Positions 19,237 through 31,958 of a stretch of DNA of 64,000 bases are shown in pieces (within the stretch, counting starts at the first letter, position 1; each line of letters opens with the position of its first letter). The notes under the pieces were generated by a model that was not told the origin of the DNA, did not search any database, and worked only from the letters and a program-made list of their open reading frames with translations. Location of the stretch: the NCBI GenBank assembly GCA_033032865.1, contig JAWHQI010000024.1:682001-746000 (forward strand). The letters are read 5' to 3'. This DNA is from Dactylorhiza incarnata. Its lineage: Eukaryota; Streptophyta; Magnoliopsida; Asparagales; Orchidaceae. The translations under genes were made by a program, and so were the position numbers.

Positions 19237-22200
19237 ATGACCCGAGCGAATCCGTCAGAACTTGTAGACTTGGACCAAGAACTTGAGCGTACTCTTCGGA
19301 GAAAATCGCAAGTTCAAGATCCTACATTCCAAGAACTGGCTGAGGATTCGGAGTCGGTTGTTAATATGGGCGAACCTAACCAAAATGAAGTCCCCAACAT
19401 GGTTGCGGCCCCTGAATGGACTATGTCCCATTATGCAAGGCCTAACCTGGAAGGGACGGAAACTAGTAGAGTCCGCCCTGCCATAAATAATAATAATTTC
19501 GAACTAAAGCCAAGCATAATTCACATGGTGCAGCAATACGTGCAGTTCGACGGATTACAAGATGAAGATCCGAATGCACATATTGCTAGCTTCCTTGAAA
19601 TCTGTGACACCTTCAAAATAAATGGTGTTACGGATGATGCAATTAGGCTAAGACTCTTCCCATTTTCTTTAAGAACAAAGGCTAAGCAGTGGTTGTCAAC
19701 TATACCTAGAGGTTCTATCACCACTTGGGCCCAGTTAACTGAAAAATTTCTAACTAAGTATTTTCCACCTGTGAAAACTGCTAAGCTTAGAAATGATATT
19801 TCTTCTTTTTGCCAAATAGATTCTGAAACGCTATATGATACCTGGGAAAGGTATAAAAAATTCTTAAGATGTTGCCCTCATCACGCTCTGCCTGTATGGT
19901 TACAAGTGCAGACGTTTTATAACGGGCTAAATCAACATACTAAGCAAATGATAGACGCCGCTTCCGGTGGTACCTTAAATAACAAAACCCCGGAAGCCGC
20001 TCTTGAACTATTTGAGGATATGGCCATGAACACCTATCAGTGGAATGTGCCAAGATCCCGCCCAAACAAACCTGCAGGTATGTACGAAGTGGATAACGTC
20101 TCCCATCTGGCACTACAAGTGGAAATGCTTAGCAAAAAGATATCTGAAATGCATGCTCCTTCCGCACCTCAGGTTTGGGAATTCGCAAAAGCCACCTCCG
20201 AACAAGCTGATTACGTAGGCAATAGAAATGCTTATAATAATTATTCTGCTTCTAATTTTCATGCACCTGGTTTTCAATTACCGAATAATTATAATCCTGC
20301 GCTGCGTAATCACCCGAACTTTTCTTGGAGTAATCCTGCAAACACAACTCGCCCGCCTCTACAAAATGAATTTACACCACCTCCACCCCCTGTTAACTTT
20401 CAAAAACCTCCATCTTTGGAGGAGATGTTTTCAAAATATATAAGTACGAACGAAGCAACCGTCCGGAACTTAGCCGGATCCGTTAAAAATCTAGAAAACC
20501 AAATCGGGCAGCTCGCCAAAATAATATCCGAGCGACCGCCCGGGACTCTTCCCGCTAACACCGAGCCCAACCCGAGAGAGCAAGCGAAAGCTGTAACTCT
20601 TCGGAGTGGGAAGCATGTATCCGGTCCGGTTAGCGAAGAGCCCGAGGTAAGATCCGCCCCTATTTTAAAAACACCACTCACTCAAACAGATTTTATCACT
20701 CCACCTCATATTTTCAAAAACAACCCCGCCCCGCCTTATCCTTCTCAACTCAACAAGGAAAAATTAGATGATCAATATCATCGCTTCCTGGAAATGTTTA
20801 AGCAAATACACATCAATTTGCCCTTCCATGAAGCGATATCACAAATGCCCAAGTACGCTAAGTACCTGAAGGATCTTCTAACTAATAAGAAAAAGCTAGA
20901 AAATCTATCGCACGTAACTTTAAATGCTGAGTGTTCCGCCGTCCTAACAAATAAATTACCGAAAAAGGCTAACGATCCAGGTAGTTTTTCTATCCCGTGC
21001 CTCTTTGGTGATCTATTTGTAAAGAATGCGTTGGCCGACTTAGGAGCAAGCATCAACTTAATGCCATTCTCCTTGTTTAAGAAGTTAGGAGTGGGCACCC
21101 TTAGCCCCACATGTATGAGTATACAACTAGCAGATAGGACGATAAAATATCCGCTGGGAATTGTGGAGGACGTGTTCGTAAAGGTAGACAAATTCATCTT
21201 CCCGGTGGATTTTGTCATTTTGGACATTGAAGAGGATGTCGAGGTTCCCCTAATCCTTGGCCGCCCCTTCCTTGCCACCTCCCGTGCTATCATTGATGTG
21301 AGTAATGGTAAGCTATTCCTCCGAGTTGGAGATGATGAAGTAACCTTCTCCATAACACCCTCTATGAAAAATACCCTAGAAAATGACTATTCGTGTTTTT
21401 TCTTAGATGTGTTAAGTGAAGACCCTTCTTTTTGTATTTCTGAAAATGGTTCTTCTTCTTTTTGTTCATCTTCAAACACCTCCACTGAAATATTACAAGA
21501 AATGAAAATGGTCATTGCTCCCGCCCCCTCAAATTTTCAAATTAAATCAAAAATTTTTGAAGAAATTACTTTTGAAAAAGAAAAGTCTTTCAAATCTTCA
21601 TACGAGGAACCTCCCACATTAGAACTTAAAGAACTACCCAATCATTTAAAATATGAATTTTTAGAAAAAGACTCTAAGTTACCAGTAATAGTGTCGGCCC
21701 ATTTAAGTGGATCTGAAAATGCCAAATTGCTAAAAGTTTTACAAAAGCACCGCCAAGCAATTGCTTGGCAGATTTCTGATATTAAGGGCATAAGTCCATC
21801 TTTCTGCATGCATAAAATTCTAATGGAAGATAATTCACATAATTCTATTCAACCTCAATGCCGATTAAACCCAAACATGAAAGAAGTAGTAAAGGGTGAG
21901 GTCGTGAAATTATTAGACGCAGGAATTATCTATCCAATTTCAGATAGCAAATGGGTAAGCCCCGTTCAAGTAGTTCCTAAAAAGGGAGGTATCACGGTAG
22001 TGTTAAATGACAATAATGACTTAATCCCAACACGGACGGTGACTGGGTGGCGTATGTGTATTGATTATCGCAAATTGAACGACGCCACCCGCAAGGACCA
22101 TTTCCCCTTGCCATTCATCGATCAAATCTTAGAACGATTATCCGGCCATAACTTTTATTGTTTTCTCGATGGTCTCTCGGGCTACTTCCAAATTCCCATC

Positions 22201-22335
22201 TCGCCCGAGGACCAAGAGAAAATGACGTTACTTGTCCTTTCGGCACCTTCGCCTATCGAAGAATGCCGTTTGGCTTATGTAATGCGCCGGCAACATTTCA
22301 ACGGTGTATGTTGGCCATTTTCGACAAGTACGTAG
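19237..22335 (+). pseudogene. gag-pol: Athila gag, protease and first half of RT
   Basis: The 1032-residue frame starts with the usual Athila opening (MTRANPSELVDLDQELERTL), about 180 bp after the LTR. The gag core is clear: FLEICDTFKINGV near residues 122-134, RLRLFPFSLRTKAKQWL near 136-152, and VQTFYNGLNQHTKQMIDAA near 225-243. A proline-rich stretch follows. The aspartic protease is at about 600 (LADLGASINLMPFS). RT begins near 880, with SKWVSPVQVVPKKGG and WRMCIDYRKLNDATRKDHFP. No zinc knuckle is visible. The frame follows RT to about 22225, then leaves it: the family sequence continues in the frame of 22158-22709, so a small indel lies near 22225-22240. The last about 35 codons are therefore out of frame. 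Confidence 0.93.
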
Positions 22336-22709
22336 AAAGTATTATGGAGGTATTTATGGACGACTTTTTCGTGTTTGGTGATTCCTTCGATTTTTGTTTA
22401 GAAAATTTAGAAAAAGTGTTAGAACGGTGTGAGGAGACCAATCTCGCCCTGAACTGGGAAAAATGTCATTTCATGGTACGGGAGGGATTGGTTTTAGGTC
22501 ATAAGATATCAGCAAGAGGAATTGAGGTCGATGAAGCAAAAATAGAAGTGATCGAAAAACTGCCACCGCCAACCAACGTTAAGGCCATAAGAAGCTTTCT
22601 AGGACATGCCGGTTTTTACCGGTTTTTACCGGCGATTTATAAAAGATTTTTCGAAAATTACCAAACCCCTCACTCATCTTTTAGAAAAAGACACTCCATT
22701 TATTTTTGA
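22158..22709 (+). pseudogene. pol: Athila RT, catalytic half
   Basis: After the frameshift near 22230 this frame carries CPFGTFAYRRMPFGLCNAPA, then the catalytic box FMDD, WEKCHFMV, LGHKIS and the [12 protein letters not shown] block at the RT end. It then breaks: GGTTTTTACC is perfectly duplicated in tandem at 22611-22620 and 22621-22630, which shifts the frame, and the remaining about 25 codons are wrong. The RT tail resumes in a third frame and meets a stop near 22747. The enzyme copies element RNA into DNA; this copy cannot be complete. The upstream Met of this frame is incidental. Confidence 0.92.
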
Positions 22710-22768
22710 TGATACCTGCTTATCTGCTTTTCAATTAATCAAAAAATAAGCTAAAAAATGCGCCAATT

Positions 22769-24532
22769 ATGATAGCTCCAATCTGGGACCTTCCATTCGA
22801 AATCATGTGCGATGCAAGTAGCTTTGCGGTGGGAGCTGTTTTAGGACAACGTATATCTAAAAACTTCCTCCCTATTTTCTACGCAAGTAAAACACTTACA
22901 TCCGCGCAAGAGAACTATACCACAACGGAGAAAGAATTATTAGCAGTTATTTTTGCATTCGACAAATTTCGACCTTATATTACGCTTTCAAAAATTATTG
23001 TTTTTACGGACCACTCGGCCCTCAAATATTTACTTTCTAAACCGGATGCCAAACCACGCTTACTTCGCTGGGTCTTACTCCTCCAGGAGTTCGACTTGGA
23101 AATCCGAGATAAAAAGGGGGCTGAGAATTTGGCCGCGGACCATCTTTCACGATTAGATAACCCGTTTATTGAAGATTTAAATGAACAAACTTTTAATGAT
23201 TATTTTCCCGACGAGAAGTTATTATCAATCAACACTACTCCTTCTCCTTGGTTTGCAAACTTCGCCAACTACTTAGTAGCTCGAGTCCTCCTAAAAGAAT
23301 TTTCCTATCAGCAAAAGAAGAAATTCTTCTCTGACCTGAAGAATTATTTTTGGGAGGACCCGTATCTGTTTCGAGTTTGTGCAGACCAAGTAGTAAGGAG
23401 ATGTGTTTCTTTCGAAGAAGGACAAAATATTTTCAAACACTTACACGAAGGACCGACTGGTGGGCACTATCAAGCCAATCGGACCGCTCACAAAGTGCTA
23501 AGTGCAGGCTTTTATTGGCCTAGCCTTTTTAAAGATGCCCAATCTTTTGTGAGACGGTGCGATAGCTGCCAACGGACCGGAAATATCTCAAATAAAAATG
23601 AAATGTTGCAAAATTATTTCCTCGAGTGCGAAGTTTTCGACCTTTGGGGAATTGATTTTGTAGGTCCTCTTCCTTCTAGCCATGGTAATAAATACATTTT
23701 AGTTGCGGTAGACTACGTGTCTCGATGGGCAGAGGCCCAAGCTCTTCCTACCAATGACTCCCGAGTCGTTATTATTTTCTTAAAAAAATTATTTTCTCGA
23801 TTCGGTACTCCTAGGGCCATCGTTAGCGATAGGGGTTCGCACTTTTGTAACGCACAATTTGCAAAAACACTTTTAAAATATGGCGTTACACATAAGCTTT
23901 CAACTGCTTACCACCCCCAAACTAACGGCCAGGTCGAGGTAGTGAATAGAGAAATCAAACGTATTTTAGAAAAAACTGTTTCCACCTCACGTAAGGACTG
24001 GTCACATAAATTAGACGATGCTCTATGGGCTTACCGAACAGCGTACAAGACTGCCATCGGTTCTACACCGTATCGATTAGTATATGGGAAATCGTGCCAT
24101 TTACCTGTCGAATTAGAATATCGTGCTTTCTGGGCCCTTAAATTTTTAAATTTTGATCCCCACTCCACCGCCGATCTTCGAAAATTCCAACTCAACGAAC
24201 TCGATGAGTGGCGCTCCAATGCGTATGAAAATAATAAATTATATAAGGAACGAACGAAATGCTTTCACGATAAAAATTTAAGGCACCCGAAAACATTTAA
24301 ACCAGGCGACCAAGTATTACTTTATAATTCTCGTCTACGTTTATTTCCTGGAAAGTTAAAATCTAGATGGTTAGGTCCTTTTAATGTAAAGGAAGCTTAT
24401 CCGTATGGAACTGTTTTGATATCACACCCAGATAAGGGTGATTTCAAGGTTAATGGGCAGCGTCTAAAACTTTATTTTTCTGGTGACAATGTTGACATGG
24501 ACAGTGAAAAACTTCTTTTGTCTGGACTGTAA
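22769..24532 (+). pseudogene. pol: Athila RNase H and integrase
   Basis: The 587-residue open frame begins at an internal Met within the RT-RNase H border. RNase [16 protein letters not shown] near residues 13-27, TTEKELLAV near 50-58, [10 protein letters not shown] near 86-95. Integrase: zinc module with H-x-H spacing around [13 protein letters not shown] and CDSCQR (about 230-270); catalytic Asp in IDFVGPLP (about 297), Asp in IVSDRGSHF (about 353), Glu in [13 protein letters not shown] (about 390). The C-terminal part with [20 protein letters not shown] matches the gypsy integrase tail. This segment is intact; only the upstream breaks make pol non-functional as a polyprotein. Confidence 0.93.
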
Positions 24533-24599
24533 TAATTTGGATTAACTTTTGAACTATATTCTTTTAGTCGAGCTCAAACGACATTAAACAGAGGGCGCT

Positions 24600-24617
24600 C
24601 TTGGGAGGCAACCCAAG
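24600..24617 (+). other. Hairpin after Athila pol
   Basis: CTTGGG-aggcaa-CCCAAG, a perfect 6-bp stem with a 6-base loop, about 70 bp after the pol stop. From memory, GGGAGGCAACCCA is a recurring text at this place in plant Athila elements. Confidence 0.75.
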
Positions 24618-24898
24618 GTTTTTAAAATTTGTTGTTTTAATTTTTCTTTGGCCCTGGGCGGCTCCGATACTCTCAACTTCGGCGATCGCCTGCTTCAACA
24701 TTGCTGGTTTCAAGAAAAATTCAAGATGATATTTCATGAAGATTCAAAGCGCCAACAAGGGGGAGCGGCATCACACATCCTTTCAAGCCCATAAATCCAG
24801 GGAAGTGCCTGTTTCAGTTTTTCAGTTTTAATTTCTTTTCTTAGTTACCCCTTCCTTCACTCTCCTTTTCCATTGAGGACAATGTCTATCGTAAGCTT

Positions 24899-24907
24899 GG
24901 GGGAGAA
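24899..24907 (+). promoter_or_regulatory. Second, internal polypurine tract
   Basis: GTAAGCTTGGGGGA at 24891-24904 is repeated exactly at 26275-26288, where it is the polypurine tract before the 3' LTR. Confidence 0.65.
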
Positions 24908-26281
24908 TGTCTTCTTTTCTTTTCTTTTGTTTTAGTAGTCTAAATTAGATTTTGGTAAAATCAATAGTACCCCTTGCTTTATGTTTTGTTTTTCCCAAAA
25001 TATTTTATATAGCCTTAGTTAATTTCAAAATTTCTAATCCTACTTTTAATTATGTTTCACAAGTAAATTGTTGACTCATGTAGTGTTCTAATTCTAGGTA
25101 GCATGTTAATCTGAAAAGTTTTTTTCTAAAATCTTGTACTTTCCTTATCGTTTTCTCTTTTATCTTCTTTACTTTCGTAAAAATTCTTCATCCACTATTT
25201 TCCTCTTCATTTTTAGATATATTTTGCAAGGTTAACTTTTGATTTGTGTAGTAAATGTGAATAATCCTAGACGCTTATTATTCTTATTTTCAGGATAAGT
25301 TCATTAGTCTTTATTTAATATATATGGCTTACTTTTTGAAATCCATCAAAACTCATGCTTTAAATAAATTTAGAGAGCAATGAAAATGATTTAGGCCATT
25401 TTTTTTAAGTTTGAGCCTTCATGCCAACCCTTAAAAAGAAACCCTTTGTTAGCCTCTTTTGAGCCTTTTCCCATGTTTTATTGTCACCTCCACTTATCAA
25501 ATTTTTCACCAAAGACAAAATTTCCAAACCTATTTGAATCACACTAACACTTTGAGTTTTATTTAAATTTCTAAAAGAGTGTGATTGGTTTATTGCATGG
25601 AGAGCTTCAAAGAAAAGAATTTGCTCAAAAAGAAGATATTTTAAGCATATTTTTATTAGTTATCTTTGCCAAAATTTCAAAATAATAAAAAAAAATGGCT
25701 ATGAAAGAGAAAGAAAGAAAATATGCTATATGCTTATAATGAAGGATTGCCTCTTATCATTCATATCAAAAAATTTATAAAACTCATGTTTATGGTTTAG
25801 TGTGATTATAGCAATCACTTTTATCTTCGATTTCCATTCCAAATCATATGCCTAAACCAAACATTTCGGTCCTAATAAAGTCCTCTTGATTCATGCTCCT
25901 AAATTTGCTTTAGCTAAGTAAAGAAGAAAAGTAGAATAGTTAAGTCTTGGGTATGAATTTAGATCCTTGTTCTTAGAATGATATAATTATAATTTGTCTC
26001 TTAGGGTTTAGTAACAATTCAATGCACTATCTCACTTGTTACTTTGCTCAATTTTATTTTAAAACTTTTTAGTTAAAATTTTGGATGATTAATTTTTGTT
26101 AGTAAAGGGTATAAAAATTAAGCTTAAATAAAGTACTTATTTTAGGTTTCCTTTTCACTATTCTCCCTACTTGGAATTTCGCAAGGTACTCGCGTTTAGC
26201 ATAATTAAATCTTTTTGATTAGTCATTTTGTTTTATTAGCTAAGCATATTTCTTTGCTTGGGGACAAGCAAAGTGTAAGCT

Positions 26282-26291
26282 TGGGGGAATT
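26282..26291 (+). promoter_or_regulatory. Athila polypurine tract
   Basis: TGGGGGAATT immediately before the 3' LTR start TGATAATGC at 26292. Confidence 0.85.
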
Positions 26292-26996
26292 TGATAATGC
26301 TAAATCTAGTTAGTTTAATTAGGTTATTTTTAGGTTATTTACTCTTACTTTTTGCTTATTGTTGTTTACCTAAATGCAATTTTGGTTCATTTTCCTATTT
26401 TTAGTGCTAACTTAAGTTTTTTGAATTTTCAGGTCAAAAATGCAAAATTTCCTAAGTCACGCCCGTGACCTAGGGCGTGTAAGTTGCTGTTTCCAGTTAA
26501 GCTACTGCCACCATAATTCAGAAGATCTGGTCAGACACACCCAAAGTACACGGTCGTGACACACAAGTCACGCCCGTGACACGCAAGTCACGCCCGTGAC
26601 CAGCCCGTGAACATCTCAGATTCGACCAGCTGACCACCGAATTGGTCGCGCCACTGTTACACGGGCGTGCTTCCAGTCACGCCCGTGACTGCCACGTCAG
26701 CCAGCCGCCAGCGCCCATGATCGCCGCCAGCGCCCATGACCGGACTAACCACCGAAATGGTCACGCCCTCAGTCACGGGCGTGACCCATCAAATCGCGTC
26801 AGAATCGTGCGCCGAACCTGATCCAAGCCGCAGAATTGATTAAACAATGTCACGCCCCTAGTCACAGGCGTGACTGAGGGCGTGACCGAGGCAGAAAAAT
26901 TTCTATAAATTGAAATGACCTCCAAGCTTTCCCCATTCAGTTTTTGGAGAGAGAACTGGTGCTACTACTCTATTTTCAGTGATTTTCATGTCATTT

Positions 26997-27039
<43 letters not shown>

Positions 27040-27963
27040 CAATGCATTTCCTTTTCTAGTTTTCATATGAATGTTGTAATGCCTTTGTAATTTCCTTTCA
27101 TAGTGTATTACTAATGCTTAGTAGGCTTTCCATGCAAATGTAATCTCAGTTGAACTTTTGTTTAATAAAAATTGTATGTTTTTGTTCTCTTAAAATCTTC
27201 ATCATTTCTCTCTCCTACCCCTCCACCATGAGTAACTAAATCCTCATAGTACTCGATCTTGATGATCTGAGGATGAGTTGATCAAGTTATGATCCTTTAG
27301 TCTTCTTTCACTTTCTAAAGTGTTGGGCCTTAGATTCACTCTTAATTAAAATTTAGTGGAGCTATATTATCGATATATAATCCCCACCTTTGCTTTCATT
27401 CTTGGCTAGCCGAGAGGCCGATAGTCTGAAGTGAGCACTTAAGATTAAAGAGAGTTACACACGTTTCTCGAGAGAGAATGACGTAAATCTCCTGGATTGG
27501 AGTCAAACCCAATAGCGGGGTTCACCACTTAAAGCGAGTTTTAGGTATTCGAATACGGGACGAGAGTTCGGTCGGATTTTCCTAAACTCAGTTGGGCATA
27601 TCTTCGAGAGAAGCATGTTCAAACTATAGGAACCCCCACGGTCAAGCTACCCTTACTTTATTAAGTTTTAAGTTTGCTTTTGAATTTTGATCAACTTAAG
27701 CCGAAGTAAGTCAAGATCGAGTGCTATTTCTTAATCATCGTTTAGCCGTACTTTTATCCAGCTTTTATTTCAACTTAGCAGACAAAACCTTCAAAAAAAA
27801 TTATTAAGATAAAATAATAGTAATTCGTTTGAGTATAAGTAATCAACGGTTCTCGGATTTTAATACGACACTTGTGTTCCTATACTACAGTTCGATAGGT
27901 ATACTTGCCTTCTCGGATTGCTAGTTCGGATTTTATTTCGTGCAAGCGGAATTTTAATCACCA
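26292..27963 (+). mobile_element. Athila 3' LTR
   Basis: Partner of 17371-19054, 1672 bp, ending AATCACCA; followed by the target duplication atagg and then the giant LTR resumes. Confidence 0.93.
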
Positions 27964-29621
27964 ATAGGGGATGGGTGCCAAATGGCATCCCAATTCCTTT
28001 CCCCATGCATTGCTTTAGGCAGGGGAGTTGCTTCCCCTCAGTATGGGGCAGTGGGCAGAGGGTTCTGATAGGCTGAGAGGGGCGCCAAGGAGGCTGGCCG
28101 AATTCACCATAATAACAAACAGCCATATACCCCCTCTCTCCCTCAATTCTCCTCACCATCACCTTCAGAAGCTCATGAGGAGTCGAACTGGAGCTTTACA
28201 GAGGAGGATTTGATGTAGAAATGAGAATGGGAGGTGGAGCTCACGAGAGGTGGTCGGCCATGGCAATCACGAGTTTTCTTCAACCTCAAGCCAAATCAAG
28301 GCACGATTTCTCCCCCTCTCCCTCTGTGCTAATCATCTAGGGTCTTAGCAAGGGCAGTCAGGATCAATTGAGCCGACAGCCATGGGATTTTTTCCCTCCC
28401 GAACTCCGTTTGGGCTTCCTCTAGGGATCGCCGGAAACCGCCACCTCCGGCCACCATTCCACCGCCAATCGACGGCCAACCCCTCAACGGAGGTGGTGGC
28501 GGCGGTAGATGGTCGGGGAGGGTAGTGGTTGGCCGGGATCAGAGATCTTTTCCTCTGGGCCGTTGGCTAGAGGAAGGAGACGAAATCACAGCCGTTGATT
28601 TCGTCTTCTTGATCTCTATTGGCAGACCAAACTTATTTTGCATAAAAATATACAGAGGTTTGCATGCAATATTTGAAGGCCTTAGAGGCCGTATTTTCAA
28701 AAAGTGGCAGAGATGACTTTTGTAGCCCTATGAGTCTACTTTCATTTGCCACTTGAATCAAATGATTTGGTGTAATGTGAACGCCAGGGCACTCATTTTT
28801 CTAGGGCTGCTCCTTGTGAAGGCCAGAAATTAAAAGTGCTATATCTTTTAAATGGCTTAACCAAATCCCTTGAACTTTACACCATGCATGCATGGTAGGA
28901 TGACACACCTAGGGTTTAAATTTGAGAATTTATGGATGTGTATCTACTGAGTTATTTCATTTATTATCAAAAGTAAAAATTTGGTATTTATGGAGTTGTA
29001 TAACTCCAAACACCCCTAAATTTGAGTGGTAAGCTCTTTATATATATCTAGACCACTGGTTGAAATTTGAGACCATTTTGCCTTGTGTATGTGGGGTTAT
29101 GAGCCATGCAAGAGCTAGGCTAAAGACCTTAATGTGTGCCTTAGCAAATTTTGGGGTGGAGAGGGCCCCAAGCCTTGGGGGTTGACCCAATGGCTTTGAA
29201 ATGCTGGACATGGGTCCATGGCAGTAACATGACTTCCCAAAAGTTATTTGGGGATTTTTGGGTACAAAAATCCCAAAATGTGGAATTTACTAAATTTACC
29301 CTTAATTTACGTTATAAGATGAAAAGGGGGTCATATGATTTCAGAATGAAGTAAAACTTAGGGTTTAGTCTCTGATTTCACTATTGTGGCAGCATGAATT
29401 TTCTGAAAAATTTTGGGAAAAATTTCATGTTATAAATAGTCAAAATTACAAACATACCCCTTATGAATCTTGTGCAATTACTGAGTTTTTATTGGTCTGA
29501 CAAATTTGAGATAAATCACAGTAGGTCATGATGCTAATATAAGCCTATGGTAATTTTATCAGAATTTACGAGTGATTATTTCTGGTATTTCTTTTGTAAT
29601 TTCATAATGATGTGCATTCAC

Positions 29622-30245
29622 GATAAATAGAAATTGTGGGTTTAAAATGGTTGGAAAATTTTGATCTTCTGGAAATAGTGTTTTTATGTCAATATAATAC
29701 TACTGTAATTTTTCCAGAATTTTAGGAAGTCAAATTTCAGTACTTGTAGTGTAAAGTCATTTTTGGTACCCCTTACAGATAAATAGGAATTGTGGGTTTA
29801 AATTGGTTGGAAAATTGTGATCTTATGGAAATAGTGTTTTTATGTCAATATGATACTACTGGAAATTTACCAGAATTTTAGGAAGTCAAATTTCAGTACT
29901 TGTAGTGTAAAGTCATTTTTGGTACCCCTTAAAGATAAATAGAAATTGTGGGTTTAAAATAGTTGGAAAATTGTGATCTTCTGGAAATAGTGTTTTTATG
30001 TCAATATGATACTATTGTAATTTCTCCAGAATTTTAGGAAGTCAAATTTTCAGTACTTGTAGTGTAAAGTCATTTTTGGTACCCCTTAAAGATAAATAGG
30101 AATTGTGGGTTTAAAATGGTTGGAAAATTGTGATCTTCTGGAAATAGTGTTTTTTATGTCAATATGATACTACTATAATTTTTCCAGAATTTTAGAAAGT
30201 CAAATTTTAGCACTTGTAGTGTAAACCCTTATACGCACACCAAAT
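29622..30245. repeat. 156-bp tandem repeat in the giant LTR, 4 units
   Basis: GATAAATAG starts units at 29622, 29778, 29934 and 30091. Each unit holds GGAAATAGTGTTTTTATGTC and GCACTTGTAGTGTAAA or the variant CAGTACTTG. The other LTR has the same set at 45006-45610. Confidence 0.9.
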
Positions 30246-31508
30246 GTAATAAATGATAATTAAAGGTAAATACTACTTGGAATAATATGAGACTTAGGAT
30301 CTGGTGTTTTTAGACCAGTAGTATGCCATGGTAATTTTCCCCATAACTTATTGAGGTCATAATCTAATACTTGATGTGTAAATCCTTATTTGCACCCCAT
30401 TTATGTTAAATAGAAATTATGGTTAAGTAATTCCTGTAAAGATGTGAAACTTGGGGTTTGAGGTCTTTAGACCAATATTATGTTACAATGAATTTATCAG
30501 AATTTATGAGATCATTTGTTGACAGTCGATGTATAAATCACTATCTGCACATCTTCTATTTTATTAGAGACTAAGATTTAAGATTCCCTGGAGAATTCAT
30601 GAGATTAGGATTTGAGGTTGTTAGATCACTACTCATTGCGAACCCATGTAATAATTGGAACTCATTTGGATATGATGTGATCAAGATTGCACCTTAGGAG
30701 TCAAATCTAGCTCAATCTTATTTTGGTCTGCGAATAGTAAAACTGATTTATATGATTTAGACCACCACTGACCTTCACACATAGAACTATTAATCCCATG
30801 ATTATTATGAAGGCTCAGATTATTTGGAGGAACACCTCTAGGGGGATCATGGGAAATAAGGATTGGGGTGCGTTTAGCAAACTATAAGTGTATGAATTTA
30901 CAGTGATATGAAGAGGAGGTTAGACATCATCAGGGGCCCCACACACAACTCATTGGTATTAAGTGACCATATGAAAGTAGAACTGCCCTTAGCCGAGTGA
31001 GCCATTTTAGGGTGAAACTCAAGGGTGAAGTCGGGAAACATCTAAGGCAAACCCCGGGCTAAGGATGTCAGAGAATAGGAGTGTGGGTCCAATTAAGATT
31101 GAGAATGCTAAGTGTATGTATGCAGTTCCTCGGTGAAGAAGGGAACTCGAGCTAGAATGTGATGACGGGAGAGTCAGCACCCGGTCACAGTTGGTGGTGT
31201 TGGAGTTCAAATGAACTCCCCCACTCCTAAGTGCCAATTTAACTCATCTTAGAGATTTAATGAAAGTGGAGAGGAAGATGGGGATCAAGTAAAAAGGGGT
31301 AGATACCAACAAGATTAAGTGCCTTGGGAAGAGGAAGTTCGGGGTGTCAGCCCATCACACTTCCGAGTACCGCTGCGAGCCCCTCACCGCGTAACCCTCT
31401 GGAAGTCCAAGGCCGACCCTAAAGGTTCTAAGATCAACTAAATTATAGACAAGACTAGTTAAGTAGGAGAACATGATAAGTTAACTTCCATCCCAAACCG
31501 GAACATTT

Positions 31509-31958
31509 TATAAGGAAGGACTGGGATAGTCCTGGGAGCGGTAGGCTCGGGTTATAAGGAAGGACTGGGATAGTCCTGCGAGCGGTAGGCTCGAGTTATA
31601 AGGAAGGACTGGGATAGTCCTGCGAGCGGTGTGCTCGTAGCTTAAACATAAGACTAGTGTAGTCTAGCGAGCGGTAGGCTCGTATTTTAAATATAAGACT
31701 AGTGTAGTCTAGCGAGTGGTAGACTCGTAGTTTAAAGATAAGACTAGTGTATTCTAGCGAGCGGTAGGCTCATAGTTTAAATATAAGACTAGTGTAGTCT
31801 AGCGAGCGGTAGGCTTGTAGTTTAAATATAAGACTAGTGTAGTCTAGCGAGCGGTATGCTCGTAGTCTAAATATAAGACTAGTGTAGTCTAGCGAGCGGT
31901 AGGCTCGTAGTTTAAATATAAGGCTGGTATAGCCTGGCAAGCGGTTGGCTCTACTTTT
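31509..31958. repeat. 44-45-bp two-hairpin array, 10 units
   Basis: Each unit carries two inverted repeats. The first is AGGACT/AGTCCT in units 1-3, AGACTA/TAGTCT in units 4-9 and AGGCT/AGCCT in unit 10. The second is CGAGC-ggtag-GCTCG, changed to CGAGT-ggtag-ACTCG in unit 5. Flanking TTTAAATATA spacers are AT-rich. Confidence 0.9.

Larger units (their letters stand above)
24533..26291 (+). other. Athila 3' non-coding region, no envelope frame
   Basis: AT-rich, no open frame of note. It holds a hairpin (24600-24617), an internal polypurine tract (24899-24907) and the final polypurine tract before the 3' LTR (26282-26291). Confidence 0.8.
17371..27963 (+). mobile_element. Athila-type Ty3/gypsy element
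   Basis: LTRs 17371-19054 and 26292-27963, both TGATAATGC..AATCACCA, flanked by atagg at 17366-17370 and 27964-27968. The primer site, gag and pol all fit Athila. Pol is broken by two frameshifts and a stop. About 1.75 kb lies between pol and the 3' LTR, where some Athila members hold an envelope-like frame; none is present here. Confidence 0.95.

Noticed and set aside
24533..26291. Envelope-like gene of Athila
   Set aside because: No frame of useful length with a signal or membrane segment is present in this interval.
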